NCBI RefSeq assembly: GCF_023073415.1
Contig: NZ_JADPJL010000061.1
Location: 1 to 64,000, forward strand
Direction of reading: 5' to 3'
Source of the DNA: Bradyrhizobium sp. 190
Lineage (GTDB): Bacteria > Pseudomonadota > Alphaproteobacteria > Rhizobiales > Xanthobacteraceae
Length of the DNA stretch: 64,000 nt
The position numbers were made by a program, and so were the translations under genes. Positions 8,813 to 18,837 of the stretch are shown here, one piece after another. The first letter of the stretch is position 1; each line of letters begins with the position of its first letter. The notes below the pieces were generated by a model that saw nothing but the letters and a program-made list of their open reading frames with translations, was not told where the DNA came from and did not search any database.

Positions 8813-10536
8813 TCAGTCAAACTTATAGGAAGCCTGGAAAAACGTGCCCCATCGCTCCATGCTGTACTTCGCGAGAGAAGGCCCCTGAATTAGGGTATCC
8901 GTGCCGCCGCAGCAGACGAAGGTGGCATTGCTGTCCTTCTTGGTGCACATTGCCCAATATCGGCCGCCAACGCCAACGCTGAGATTCTTAGTGATGATGT
9001 AGGATATGATTTCCTTCCAATTTGACGCCCCCGCCACCGTCCCCGCGATGATCGTAGAAAGTTGTTCTCTGGCGAAGGAGATGGTGGTCGCGACCACTGA
9101 AATCCGTCCACGGCAGGTAAGCCGCGTCGACGCTCACGCGCCGGCGCTCAAGCAAACGTGGTCTCGGCGCTGAGGCCGATGCGCGGCGCGTTCCAATCGG
9201 TGTCTTGGCTGCCTATGAGCCTTCTGTCACTCGGCGTCAAGCATGGATACGGCGAGACGGTCTGCACGCATCCTATCGAGTCGGACTTCTGACCATAATA
9301 GGTCCATCCCACAAATGCGCCCACCTTGTAGGTGCTGCCGCGCAGGAAATCGTAACCGGCATCGGCCGTGTAGTACATGAATTTTCCGTTCGCCTGGCCT
9401 GATATCGTGTTGCTGTAGGCTTCGCGGTAGCCGACGCTCGAATCCTCATCGTTCATCTTTCCTTTGTTGAAGCGCCCGATGCCAACATTGCTCTTCAGGA
9501 AGCCTCCCAGGGACTGTCAAGACGTCCGAACAATTCGCCGGAAACTCCGTCCAGCCCGTCATACGTGAGCCTTGAACTAGGAGTGCCGGCATCTCCAGGC
9601 ATCAGGGGCGCAAGAATGTAGTCCCATTTGAATTTTCCCCGGCTGAGCCAGAGCCGTGAGCCGCCTTCGAGTGACCAATCGCGTATATGCAAAAGGCGCC
9701 GCTTTGGCGGTCGCGCTTGTCGGGTACAGGGGCGCATCGGACCATTCCGGCGCCCTCGGATCCATGCCAAACGATAGTTCAGACCGACCTTTCCGACGTG
9801 ATAATTGCTAGATAAGCTGCTTGTGTTGGCTGGGACGATTGCAAAAGGCGGAAGCTGCACGGTAGAAGGGGTCGCCACATCCGGCCCGCCAAACCCCATG
9901 TAGTCGTACTCAAATTTGACGGACCAAGCGGCCGTGAGCGCTTGCTCAAGGCCGACACCGACGGTCCCCCCGAAACGACCGTAATCGAACTGCGTTGCCC
10001 CCGCGGGAAGCCCGCAAAGTTCCCTTCTCTAAATTCGTTGTTATTGGCGATTTCGCCGCGATCGTTTTGCCAAGCGACGCCTCCTTTGACGTAGGCCAGC
10101 GTATGGCCCTGAGGGCCAAAAGCGTAACCCACACGAGTGGTCCCTGTGACAAAGACGTTTGGACCTGCCGTGCAGGTCGCGATCACAACAATGGGGGAGA
10201 AGGCAAGGCAGGTATTTGTACCGTCCGAGACGGCGCCACTGGCATCCAACTCAAGGCCAAAAACCCAGCGGTCCCCCTACCAATTGTAGCCGATCTGACC
10301 TCCGGCGAGGAACACAGGCGTATCGACGACATCGCCGTAAATTGACGGACCGTAGGGATCACTGAACGAAGTCAAGCCGGAGCCCCCCCGCCGACGTGGC
10401 CGCCGATATATCCTCCGGTCCAGCGCCACAGTGCCGGTCGAGCCTTTACTGCCGGCCTGAGATCCGCCGAATTGACAGCGCCGCTTACTACGACCGCAGT
10501 TGCTGCGGCCCCCCAAAAGAGAAGTTCAGATCGCAT
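8813..10536 (-). pseudogene. Outer-membrane beta-barrel protein (Omp25/RopB-like), multiply frameshifted
   Basis: A strong ribosome binding site (GGGAGGTGAT) precedes the ATG at 10536. The first codons give a signal peptide (MRSELLFWGAAATAVVVSG), then the WTGGYIGGHVGGG strand typical of rhizobial Omp25/RopB barrels. The barrel continues in different frames: SIYGDVVDTPVFLAGGQIGY, then TRVGYAFGPQGHTLAYVKGG, then YTADAGYDFLRGSTYKVGAF, then a terminal strand GTFFQASYKFD with a near-terminal aromatic. At least four frame changes are needed, one of them at a G homopolymer. The total length (about 575 codons) is longer than a simple Omp25, suggesting a larger barrel family. It is non-functional as it stands, unless sequencing errors explain the breaks. 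Confidence 0.7.
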
Positions 10537-11140
10537 ATCACCTCCCAACACACAACGCGCGCGCCACCTGGCAACGGGCCGAATGGCCGACGTTATGAGC
10601 GCCGCTTCGATGCCGCTTATGGGGTGTAGGATCTATGCCAGCGGACGCGACGCGCATTCCCTGCGGGTTTTGGGGGCGCTGTCGTCTTTGCAACAAGACC
10701 GGTGGTTGTTGAAACAAGCCGCGCGTCTGATGTCGAACACCAGGCGCATGCTGCACACCGGCACTTGAGGCGGATTGAATAGGTGAGCACTTGTGAAGAG
10801 GTTCATCTCTTGATCCAGTCTCGCGCAATCGTTGCAATGAGATATTGCGTTGAGCGAGTAGTACTTTCGGGGAGTCGGTCAATGTACGGTTTTAGAACCG
10901 TTTCCGGAGAAGTCGCGCAATGGCTTCCACATCGTCCTTCGCTCATCCGCGGAACTCTTTCTTGGTACGTTCAGCACGTCTTTCTTTGGTACGTTAAGTA
11001 CGAAAGTGATGCACCACAGACACAATGTGAAGCGTCACGCAGAAACATACTCTTAAAGCGATCTCGGGATTACCTATTCTCTACCCTAGACAATGCACGC
11101 GGAGTCATGCCTTGAACGCGTTCAGAATACGAGTCCGACG
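10537..11140. other. Intergenic with a short tandem repeat
   Basis: No gene recognised. Positions 10957-11003 hold two imperfect 23-24 bp tandem units sharing CTTTCTT-GGTACGTTnAGnACG. Repeated GTACGTT sites of this kind could be an operator, but nothing confirms it. Confidence 0.35.
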
Positions 11141-11455
11141 ATGATCAGCGAAGATTTGGCAGCCATGCGCACTCATCGCAACCGCATCCACTACTATCGC
11201 AGGTTACTTGAAGCTCAGCTGGCCGAGCCTGAGCGCCAATATGTCGAGATGCGCCTTTCTGAAGAGCTTTGTGCTTTCGAGGATCTAAAGGCCGCTATCT
11301 TTCCCCTAGTTTTCACAATCTCAAACCCGCCTACGGTGCAACGTTGTGCGAGAGCTATATCTCTCTCTTATCCTCTTGATAACAGCGGACTTGCACCTGA
11401 TCGCCCTCGACAAACAGCACAAACGCGGAAGGGCCATCACGAAGCTGATCCTTGA
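11141..11455 (+). CDS. Small hypothetical protein
   Basis: 104 residues beginning MISEDLAAMRTHRNRIHYYRR. The first 65 or so residues are a charged helical segment (ending RLSEELCAFEDLKAA) of the kind common in small bradyrhizobial proteins. The last 35 residues run into the 3' end of the convergent phosphoesterase remnant and look non-native, so the C-terminus may be altered. Function is unknown. The upstream ATG at 11093 is less convincing. Confidence 0.4.
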   Translation: MISEDLAAMRTHRNRIHYYRRLLEAQLAEPERQYVEMRLSEELCAFEDLKAAIFPLVFTISNPPTVQRCARAISLSYPLDNSGLAPDRPRQTAQTRKGHHEADP

Positions 11456-11982
11456 GTGGTCCTTCGGGGCCAAAAAGCGCAGAGCCGCACGACACGATGT
11501 CCACCGGATCCGAACACACGTACGGCATATGCAAGTGCCCGTGAAGAATGATTGAGGGCTTATTGTCTTGGGCCCACTTCAAAACGCTATCTGCGTCCAG
11601 GCAACGCAAAAACATCCTCACGGCGCGGCCAATACTCGCCGGAGGGATCTATGTGATGGTGCACAAGCACGAGGAGCGGTTGCGAGCTGCATCGATTTTC
11701 CGCGAGTAGTTTTCTTGCCGCGGCCAACTGGGCAGTCCCGACAAGGCCGAGCGCATTGGTGATGGGGGAGTTAGAAGGCCTCTGATTGCTGTCAAGAATC
11801 AGGATGTCAACGCCCCAATTTGCACCGCTGATGAACGCCGGAAAGCCTTCGATCGGGCTCGCAGACAGCCGGTTTAGATGGTTTAGCACTTCCTCATGCC
11901 GATAGGAGCTGTTGCCGAACAAGCTCTTCAATAAGAATAGCTCCGCCAGATAGGGCAAGACTCCCCGAGCCTCGCGTCTCAT
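11355..11982 (-). pseudogene. Calcineurin-like phosphoesterase remnant
   Basis: Two overlapping frames give the C-terminal two thirds of a metallophosphoesterase: SGANWGVDILILDSN, then LLVLVHHHIDPSGEYWPRRE, then a frame change near 11600, then KPSIILHGHLHMPYV and ending ADSV..QVRCYQEDK. VHHH and GHLH are metal-binding motifs of the family. The N-terminal DxH and GDxxD motifs are missing upstream, so the gene is truncated as well as frameshifted. Confidence 0.65.
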
Positions 11983-12131
11983 TTTCTTGAAATTTTAGTC
12001 ATGATTTCACGGGGACGCACACGAACGGCGGGTCCATCTTCTTCACTTCCGATTCCAGTCGCAACCAAGCCTCGGCGGCGCCTGTATCGGTTTAGCACAG
12101 TATGATCCGGGGTCGAGTTCGGGTGATCGCT

Positions 12132-12876
12132 TCAAGCATAAAGTCCAGAGCAGGTTGCAAATCCTTGCCGCCTTGCAACGTTCCTTCGCCGGGGGCGGTC
12201 AGATGCAGGGCGGAGATCACAAGGATACCGCCAGATGCATCGGCCTGGCGGGAGCGACGGCGTTGATCGCCTATCTCTGATGAAGGAGATCAATATCCGG
12301 ATGCTTAAGGACGTGCCCCTAATGACCAGTTCGTAAATCATTCGCGCGCTCAACGCGAAGGCGCCCAGGGCAAATATCAGATAAAACACTGCAGCGACCA
12401 CATCGCGAAGCAGTCCGGTGAAAAAGGATCGCGTATCACCCACACTTGCGCATAACAAATCACCAGCAGGTGCGCCGCAACCTGCAAGGCGAACAGGCCG
12501 CAAAGAAGGCCTATACGAGGTTAAAAAGCCGCTCGGTTATCAGGCCGTAAACTCGTGCCGATGGCCTTCGATCGCATAGGGCCGCACTCGACAGAGCCAG
12601 CACCAGAGCTAGGCACGCAAGAGACAGCACCATACCGCCCGGTATTATCAATGCGGGCCTTGCGAAATCATGCCATCCGAACAAAACAAGTTGCCAGCGA
12701 TGACGAGTGTCGTCGGATGTAAGCAGTCGTCCCGTGGTGATCAACGAAAAGAATTGGTTCACCCCGGTCGTGATGAGGCCGATAACGACGAGCCAAATTA
12801 CGAAATCGAAAAGCGACCGAAATGCTCTTAGCAAGCGCCGCAGAACTCTTATTATGGATTCGCTGACATCTCCCAT
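12132..12876 (-). pseudogene. Multi-pass membrane protein, frameshifted
   Basis: From the ATG at 12876 (MGDVSESIIRVLRRLLRAF) the frame encodes hydrophobic helices (LFDFVIWLVVIGLITTGV; MVLSLACLALVLALSSAAL) and stops at 12511. A second frame resumes with GLLCGLFALQVAAHLLVICY, and a third with AAVFYLIFALGAFALSARM. Three frames of one protein are therefore needed. It lies immediately before the phosphoesterase remnant on the same strand, so the two may once have formed an operon. The family was not recognised. Confidence 0.5.
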
Positions 12877-12994
12877 CTAGGCCACCGCTGTGACATTGTA
12901 AGCACCTGACTTCTTGACATTCGTGCGGGCAGCAAGACTGCCGGAAAGGGACACTGGGCGTCCCGATTTGTTTTTGGCAAAACCCAGAAGACAA

Positions 12995-13120
12995 CTCCGT
13001 ATCGAATGCGCGTGTCTGCACGTTATTGGTACTGAAATAGTCCAGAAGCGTTCGGGATACGGTCGTCTTGCCAACCCCACCCTTGTCCGCACCTACCACA
13101 ATCACAACCGGCTTTGTCAT
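12995..13120 (-). pseudogene. 5' fragment of a ParA-like ATPase gene (codons 1-42)
   Basis: From the ATG at 13120 the protein reads MTKPVVIVVGADKGGVGKTT, continuing to TRAFDTE. This is almost identical to residues 1-42 of the intact ParA-like protein at 37694, including the deviant Walker A motif KGGVGKTT. After DTE the sequence diverges (LSSGFCQ...) and is unrelated. The missing part begins at 13698 on the opposite strand with SPRGTLKRFHP, exactly the next residues. A segment of about 700 bp carrying this 5' end has been inverted. Confidence 0.85.
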
Positions 13121-13373
13121 GGAATCCCCCTAAAGCACTCGCTACCGCCGACCGCGACGTGTGCAATCAGCTAATCTCTGCTTTGGATGCGAACATGGCA
13201 GAAAGAAGGGATAGTGGAATATTTGACGCCTCACCAACGCGATTGGTGTAGAGTTTCTTAGTGCGAGGCCATCAGTGACGTTGGGATACGGACGACTAGT
13301 TGCTGTGAGCGGTGTTCCACGTCAGGTTTGTGAGCATGCGAACCAGCCGTTCTCGGAAAAAGCCGACTGCGGC

Positions 13374-13419
13374 GATGATCACCGCGACCACCATCAGATG
13401 ATCACCACGACCACCATCA
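13374..13419. repeat. Two 23-bp tandem units
   Basis: GATGATCACCgCGACCACCA-TCA and its neighbour differ at one base (g/a). They lie in the inverted region between the ParA fragment and the MerR-type promoter. A short local duplication; no function inferred. Confidence 0.6.
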
Positions 13420-13456
13420 GAAGTACATCGCCGTTATATAGATGAGCATCAAACAT

Positions 13457-13488
13457 CTTGAATCTCACGTAGCGTCAGGTTGTAGGCT
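13457..13488 (+). promoter_or_regulatory. MerR-type promoter/operator, copy 1
   Basis: -35 TTGAAT at 13458-13463, 19-bp spacer containing CACGTAGCGTCAG, -10 TAGGCT at 13483-13488. The 19-bp spacing with an imperfect dyad between the hexamers is typical of promoters twisted open by MerR-family activators. An ATG at 13499 begins a 51-residue open frame only about 11 nt after the -10, so a transcript would be nearly leaderless. The promoter now points at the ParA 3' fragment. Confidence 0.7.
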
Positions 13489-13619
13489 TGGAAGAACGAT
13501 GACCACGGCTAACCACGCAGGCATCTATGGCTCATGTGAAAAAATCAAGTTTGATCGGCATGGCTTGCGAAGTCGAGCTTCTCGCTTGCGGATGATGACC
13601 GATTATTCAGGTATAGCTT

Positions 13620-14306
13620 GTGCCAGGAGGGGAAGCGCTCTCAGCGGTTATTGAAATGACACTGAAGGCGAGCAAAGTCGCAATGTGGCCTGGGGAGTCC
13701 CCGCGAGGAACGTTGAAGCGCTTCCACCCCGAGATCACCGAGATCGTCGACATAACCACGACTGCGGATCAGATGAAGATCTTCGACACACTGAACTCAG
13801 GGCTATCCGTCACCGTGATCGACGCCCGCGCAGGCTTGCTGTCCCCGGCGCTGGCATCCTTGCGCGACATCGGTTTTTTGGATGCCGCGAGGTCCGGCCA
13901 GATCACCTTTGCCGTATTCCATATCTTGGGATCCTCCATCGCTTCTCTGGATGAGATCGCTGAGACCGCCGGTTTCATGACTGGTGCAAAGTATTTTCTG
14001 GTGAAGAACTTCATCAACGACACTCAATTCTTCCAGTGGGACCAGTCGACCTACAACTCCTACTTCCACCGAATCAAGAACGCGACCGAGCTGACGATCC
14101 CGAAGCTCAACGAGATGGCCTATGAGCAGGTCGAAGTTGCTTCCGTCCCGTTCGTGAACTTTGTAGCCAATAAGGGTCGGAACGAGGATGCCGCGAACCA
14201 CTCCTTCGTGCTGCGCGGCTATGTTCGGCACTGGCTCGCGAATGTCTGGCGCGAATATGATCGCATCAACTTGACCGACTTGGCCGGCGCCAAATGCCGA
14301 CCATAG
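13620..14306 (+). pseudogene. 3' part of a ParA-like ATPase gene (from codon 43)
   Basis: From 13698 the frame encodes SPRGTLKRFHPEITEIVDI through FVLRGYVRHWLANVWREYD to the stop at 14306. It is highly similar to residues 43-240 of the intact paralogue at 37694. The Walker A end is missing and lies inverted at 12995-13120. The frame is open back to 13620, adding about 26 unrelated residues, so a chimeric protein could be made, but without the P-loop it cannot bind ATP in the usual way. Confidence 0.85.
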
Positions 14307-15311
14307 CTGATCCGCGACCGCGAGCGGGGTCATTCTCGTCGTCTCCTTACCATGAGAATTCCGAGCAGGCCGAACCCTCTCGCGAGCCGTAGCGGAAGTC
14401 GAGAAGGCGCTCCAGCGCACCGAGGGCTATGGCGATTTCAGCAACGGACTTACCCTCGAAGGTGAGATGCGCCTCCTAGAACAAGATGGAGGAAGTCGCT
14501 GCCCCCGTTCGCCATCGATTGCGGAACTGCGGCCGCTAGTGTTCTCTCCAACATGCGGCGACATTTCATCGACCGCAGTTCGCTAATGAAATCTCCTGCA
14601 TCTTGGCTTTGACCGCGCCGAACGTGATCGCTCGGCGGCTAGGATCGGCATCGTCCCGCCCATTGCCGGATAGATGCGGCTATCTGGGCGATTTGCTCGG
14701 CCGAATGCCGGCGCGAATTCCGTTTCGTGCGGCCGTACTCGCTTAAAAGGGCCATGTTTCTATAGCCGGCTTATTCGCCGGTGCGACCATGTAGCCCCCG
14801 CAAGTTCGTTTATGGGCGGGGAAAGCCCTATTTTCCATGAGCAAAGCGCAACCCGCCGTCAAATCTGGGCGAATCGGGGGTTCCCGCGTACCCTCCCGGG
14901 CGCCTCCCCGTCGCTAGGCCGCAACGACGACACCGCGCGAATCAGCGTCGGCGTGATTTCAAGACCAACCTTCTGCGCGCGTCCTCAAAGAGTGATGCAC
15001 AGCATTCATGCCTTGCGTCGGTGCTCGTCTCCGACTCCTGCAAAGGCGCACATCGAGTACGCCATGGGAAAGCTTTTCGAAAAAACGGTTTCCCGCTGCG
15101 CAACGTCCTGCCGGACAACTAGCAGCGGCGATTAATCAGCCTTGGAACCAATGTCAGCAACTTGACGCTACACACACTTACGAAGTGTCGTCAAAAACCT
15201 GCAATTCAATTCGGCACGCCGCTTGCTTCGTTCGCGGCATCCTCACAACAGCAGTGCGGTGATCCTCAGGAGCGGACTCGCCGCAGTTTTCAATCGAGGA
15301 CCTTGAACACC
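14307..15311. other. Intergenic, no clear gene
   Basis: No intact gene. At about 14390-14500 a stretch reads VEKALQRTEGYGDFSNGLT-LEGEMRLLEQD in one frame, which has a natural composition and may be a remnant of a larger protein. The rest shows nothing recognisable. Confidence 0.35.
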
Positions 15312-17096
15312 ATGAACAAGCCTACCATGCCTCAGTCGGTTACGGCCGCACCGCAAACCGAGGCGCTCGGTGTTTTCTTCGAACAGGCCTTCGAACGGCA
15401 AATCCGACTGAGCCCGATGAGAGAGGCCGCCTTGCTGGGGCGCAAAGATCGCCAGCATCTATGGGACGAGATCGACGAACCAGCACGGGACCAAGCGGTT
15501 CGCGAGATTCGGCAGGACCTTGATCGACTGCGCGCGGACTTCGATCCGCAGACGTTGCCGGACGCGGCCAAGCTCAGCTATCGGCTATTCGAGAGTAACT
15601 GCGTGACAGCGCTAGAAGCGGACAAGTTCCGGCATTACAACTACCCGCTAAACCAAATGGGTGGCTGGCAATCGTCCATTCCGGCCTTCCTGCTCAACCA
15701 TCATCCCATCGACGCTGTCGAGGATGCGGAGGCCTACATCTCTCGCCTCGAGGGCGTCCGCAGGTTGGTCGCACAACTCATCGACGGTGTCGAGCTGCGT
15801 TCTCGCAAGGGGATTTTCGCTCCCAGATTTGTTTATGACAAGGTCATCCGGGATTGTCGCAATCTTCTGAGCGGCGTGCCCTTTCATGCTTCAGGAAAGG
15901 ACTCGACGTGGCTTGCGGACTTCCGCACCAAGCTCGAGGCGCTGCCAATATCTTACGCGAAGAAGCCCAAGCTCATTGAAGCAGCCATCCAAGCGATGAT
16001 CAGGTTCGTCCAGCCGGCTTACGTCGATTTGATTGCGGCGGCGGGCCGGCTCGAAGCCTCGTCCAGCACGGACGACGGCGCCTGGAAGCACCCCAACGGA
16101 CTTGAGTTCTACGCGCAGGCGCTCAGGCACATAACCACGACGGAGCTGTCGGCCGCACAAATCCACGAGTACGGGCTGGAGGAGGTCGCCCGGATCCACG
16201 GAGAGATGGAAAAGATAAAGAACTCGCTTGGCTTTGGCGGCGAACTCGCCGCTTTTTTCGAGCACATCAAGACAAACCCCAAGTTTGTCTATCCCGATAC
16301 CGAGGAGGGACGGAGCACCTACCTCCGCGAAACATCCCGCATTTTGGATGCGATGTACCGCAAGCTCGGCAATTCTTTTGGCAGGCTTCCCAAAGCTCCT
16401 TTGGTTGTCAGGCGCGTCGAGGCCTTCCGTGAGAACTCTGGGGCCCTCGCCTTCTATCAGCGCCCGCCGGCTGACGGAAGCCGGCCCGGTGTCTATTACG
16501 TCAACCTGTCCAGAATGGAAATCCTGAAGACGTTCCAGCTCGAAGCTCTCGCGTACCACGAGGGCGTGCCGGGTCATCACATGCAGAATGCGATTGCGAG
16601 AGAACTAACGGAAGTTCCCGCCTTCCAGAAGTTCGCCTCGTACACCGCCTATTCGGAAGGATGGGCGCTATATGCTGAATCGCTTGCCAAGGACATGGGT
16701 GCGTATCGCGATCCGATGTCCGATTTCGGACGGCTCGCGGCGGAGCTGTGGCGCGCCGCGCGGCTTGTGGTGGATACCGGCATCCACACTAGTCGCTGGA
16801 CGCGCCAACAAGCGATCGACTACCTACGCAAGGTAACGCCGAACCCCTTGTCCGAAATCATAAGTGAGGTGGAACGCTATGTCGTCATCCCGGGTCAGGC
16901 TACTGCGTACAAGGTGGGCATGCAGCAATTGCTCGCCTTGAGGAGCAAGGCAAGTTCTCAGCTGGGCCGGGCGTTCGACACGCGCGAGTTCCACGATGTC
17001 GTCCTCGGCAGCGGTGCACTTCCCTTCGGACTCCTCAGCGAGCTCGTTGATCGCTGGACTGCAAGCAAAGGCCCCGGCGCAACTTCTCGCGGCTAG
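15312..17096 (+). CDS. DUF885 family zinc peptidase
   Basis: 594 residues from the ATG at 15312, which follows GAGGA at about 11 nt. The DUF885 family comprises metallopeptidase-like proteins with a thermolysin/carboxypeptidase Taq-like fold. The zinc motif is visible as H416-E417-GVPG-H422-H423 in YHEGVPGHHMQ, followed by the downstream glutamate region SYTAYSEGWALYAESLAKDMG. Length is normal for the family. No signal peptide is evident, so a cytoplasmic role is likely. It stands alone between a pseudogene and a broken transporter. The peptide substrate is unknown. Confidence 0.8.
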   Translation: MNKPTMPQSVTAAPQTEALGVFFEQAFERQIRLSPMREAALLGRKDRQHLWDEIDEPARDQAVREIRQDLDRLRADFDPQTLPDAAKLSYRLFESNCVTALEADKFRHYNYPLNQMGGWQSSIPAFLLNHHPIDAVEDAEAYISRLEGVRRLVAQLIDGVELRSRKGIFAPRFVYDKVIRDCRNLLSGVPFHASGKDSTWLADFRTKLEALPISYAKKPKLIEAAIQAMIRFVQPAYVDLIAAAGRLEASSSTDDGAWKHPNGLEFYAQALRHITTTELSAAQIHEYGLEEVARIHGEMEKIKNSLGFGGELAAFFEHIKTNPKFVYPDTEEGRSTYLRETSRILDAMYRKLGNSFGRLPKAPLVVRRVEAFRENSGALAFYQRPPADGSRPGVYYVNLSRMEILKTFQLEALAYHEGVPGHHMQNAIARELTEVPAFQKFASYTAYSEGWALYAESLAKDMGAYRDPMSDFGRLAAELWRAARLVVDTGIHTSRWTRQQAIDYLRKVTPNPLSEIISEVERYVVIPGQATAYKVGMQQLLALRSKASSQLGRAFDTREFHDVVLGSGALPFGLLSELVDRWTASKGPGATSRG

Positions 17097-17406
17097 CGTG
17101 CGATGCGCGCAGATACAAGGCGGGACGATCTGATCCTGCTTCTGTCGCGTCATCTGGGCCGGACGAGAAACGAGGAGCCATCTTCCGGGTGGATTAAGTG
17201 CCGACGGTCCAAATGAATCTGGTCGCCGAGGATCGAGCGGGCTGCCCGCAAAGAGGGTGAAATGGGTAGAAATTTCGATCTCCTGCCCCAGACATCTGAA
17301 AAAGGAACTGTCCACCCGTAACTTGGCCGCGGCCGAGGAAGCCGCGGCATTTTTGATTGGTTGGGCCGCGGGCGAGACGACGTGTCCTGCGCCAAATTGA
17401 TCCAGG

Positions 17407-18295
17407 TCAATCGTGCGGTTTGGAACGCAGGGCCAAGGGCATTCCAAGCGCCGACACGAGAACAGTGGCAGCCCCTAGCCACTGTCTTGCAGTCAGGGTT
17501 TCCTGAAGGAAAACAGATGCGAAGATGGACGTAAACATCGGAACTAGCGGCAGCAACAGCGCGGCCGCGATCGCGCTCATGCGCTCCAGCGCAGGGCCGT
17601 AGAGAAGAAATGGAATTGACATGAGCAGCAATCCGGATGCGACCACCAAAATAACATCAGTGATAGTTGGCGTGAGCGTCGGCAATGGACGAACACCAAT
17701 CCATACACATCCCACTGCTGCGAACGCGACGATTTGGCTTGCTGTCGTAAGTCGCAGCGCATCGATCCGACGCGACATCAAAACGGACTGTGACGCTGTA
17801 GAGTGAAGCAAATAGAACACCGCCGAGGACGAGGCCGACTCCCAGTCCGCGCGTTGCGTAGGGATCGGGTTCAGAGGTCCAGCTCAGCAAACCAACTCCG
17901 GCAAAGGCCAACAAGCAGAGCAAGCCGACGCCCCGGTTGGGGGTCTCGCCAAGGATCAGCCACGCGAGGAGTATGATCATTGGCGTTTCAACTGCGAACA
18001 GGATCGCTTCCACAGAAGCCGGTAGCATCGTCAGGCCGAAGATCGACAAACCAGACGCAAGCGCCGGCTGCAGGAGGCCCGGAAGGCCAGCACGCCAATC
18101 GCTCAAGCGTGGCGGCGCGCCTGACCAGATGGATAGAACGGTCAGGCTTGCGGCACTCACAGCCAACTGCCCTGTTAGTAGCGAGAGCGGCTCGATACAG
18201 CAGAGGGCGGCCTTGGACAGGACGTTGCCGATACTCCAACTAGCCATCGCAAGGGTTCCGCAAAGAAGCGGTACGAAAAGGCTAGGCTGGTTCAT
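17407..18295 (-). pseudogene. EamA/DMT-family exporter, one frameshift
   Basis: Starts at the ATG at 18295 (MNQPSLFVPLLCGTLAMA). Ten hydrophobic segments and the duplicated EamA layout are visible, for example WLILGETPNRGVGLLCLLAF in the first half and FLQETLTARQWLGAATVLVS in the second. The two halves lie in different frames joined near 17800, within FASLYSVTVRF/LMSRRIDALRL. A single indel breaks an otherwise full-length carrier. EamA carriers usually export amino acids or metabolites; the substrate is unknown. Confidence 0.7.
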
Positions 18296-18630
18296 CGGAT
18301 GGCTTTTCGCTTGCATCAGAGCGTGTGACACCCAGGTTCGTGCAATAGATCAGCAGCCGCGGATAACTCCATGGTTGGCTGACACGTCGCAATCAGCCTC
18401 CTCCAGAGATAGCGACCAAGGTTCTGGATGGTACCGGATCTGCGAGATAAAGAACCAGGGTGCTAACGTTAGGCATCGCTTGTTTGATCGTGAGGTTGAT
18501 CACGATGACCGAACGGCTAACGGCCGAGTAATCCAAATCGGCCCGCATCCGTGTGACGCATCGAGCAAAGGAACCAACCTAGCCGCTCCGAGAGAGCTAC
18601 TCAGCATTTTATCAAAAAGCCGGCCAAGCA
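18296..18630. other. Intergenic, nothing recognised
   Basis: No credible gene or RNA seen between the transporter start and the small minus-strand gene. Confidence 0.35.
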
Positions 18631-18837
18631 TCAGGAGCTGCGATCAGGCTCGGCGTCGCCATCTTTTTTGAGCGTCGGCCACTCCTCTGCGCGTCGGGCT
18701 AGCTTCTCATATTCCTCGGCGATCTTAAGGAGCCTATCTCTGGACTTGCCTTCAGCGAACGACACCGCTTTGGTCCGCGTCGCTTCCGCACGGCCTCGCC
18801 AGAATTCGGGATCGTAGAACGGATTTTTGGGTTTCAT
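18631..18837 (-). CDS. Small charged helical protein, paralogue of 44827-45030
   Basis: 68 residues: MKPKNPFYDPEFWRGRAEAT, then KSRDRLLKIAEEYEKLARRAEEW and an acidic tail. It belongs to a family of small bradyrhizobial proteins with the pattern WxxRAEExRTxA...SRxxLLxIAxxYxxLAxRAEE; their function is unknown. A clear paralogue at 44827-45030 occupies the same place at the left edge of the decayed copy of this cluster. The start is set by that alignment. Confidence 0.65.
   Translation of the reverse strand: MKPKNPFYDPEFWRGRAEATRTKAVSFAEGKSRDRLLKIAEEYEKLARRAEEWPTLKKDGDAEPDRSS

Noticed and set aside
289..15161. Many long open frames opposite or overlapping real genes
   Set aside because: In GC-rich DNA the antisense and shifted frames of genes stay open. 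They are arginine- or serine-rich, lack ribosome binding sites and show no domains.
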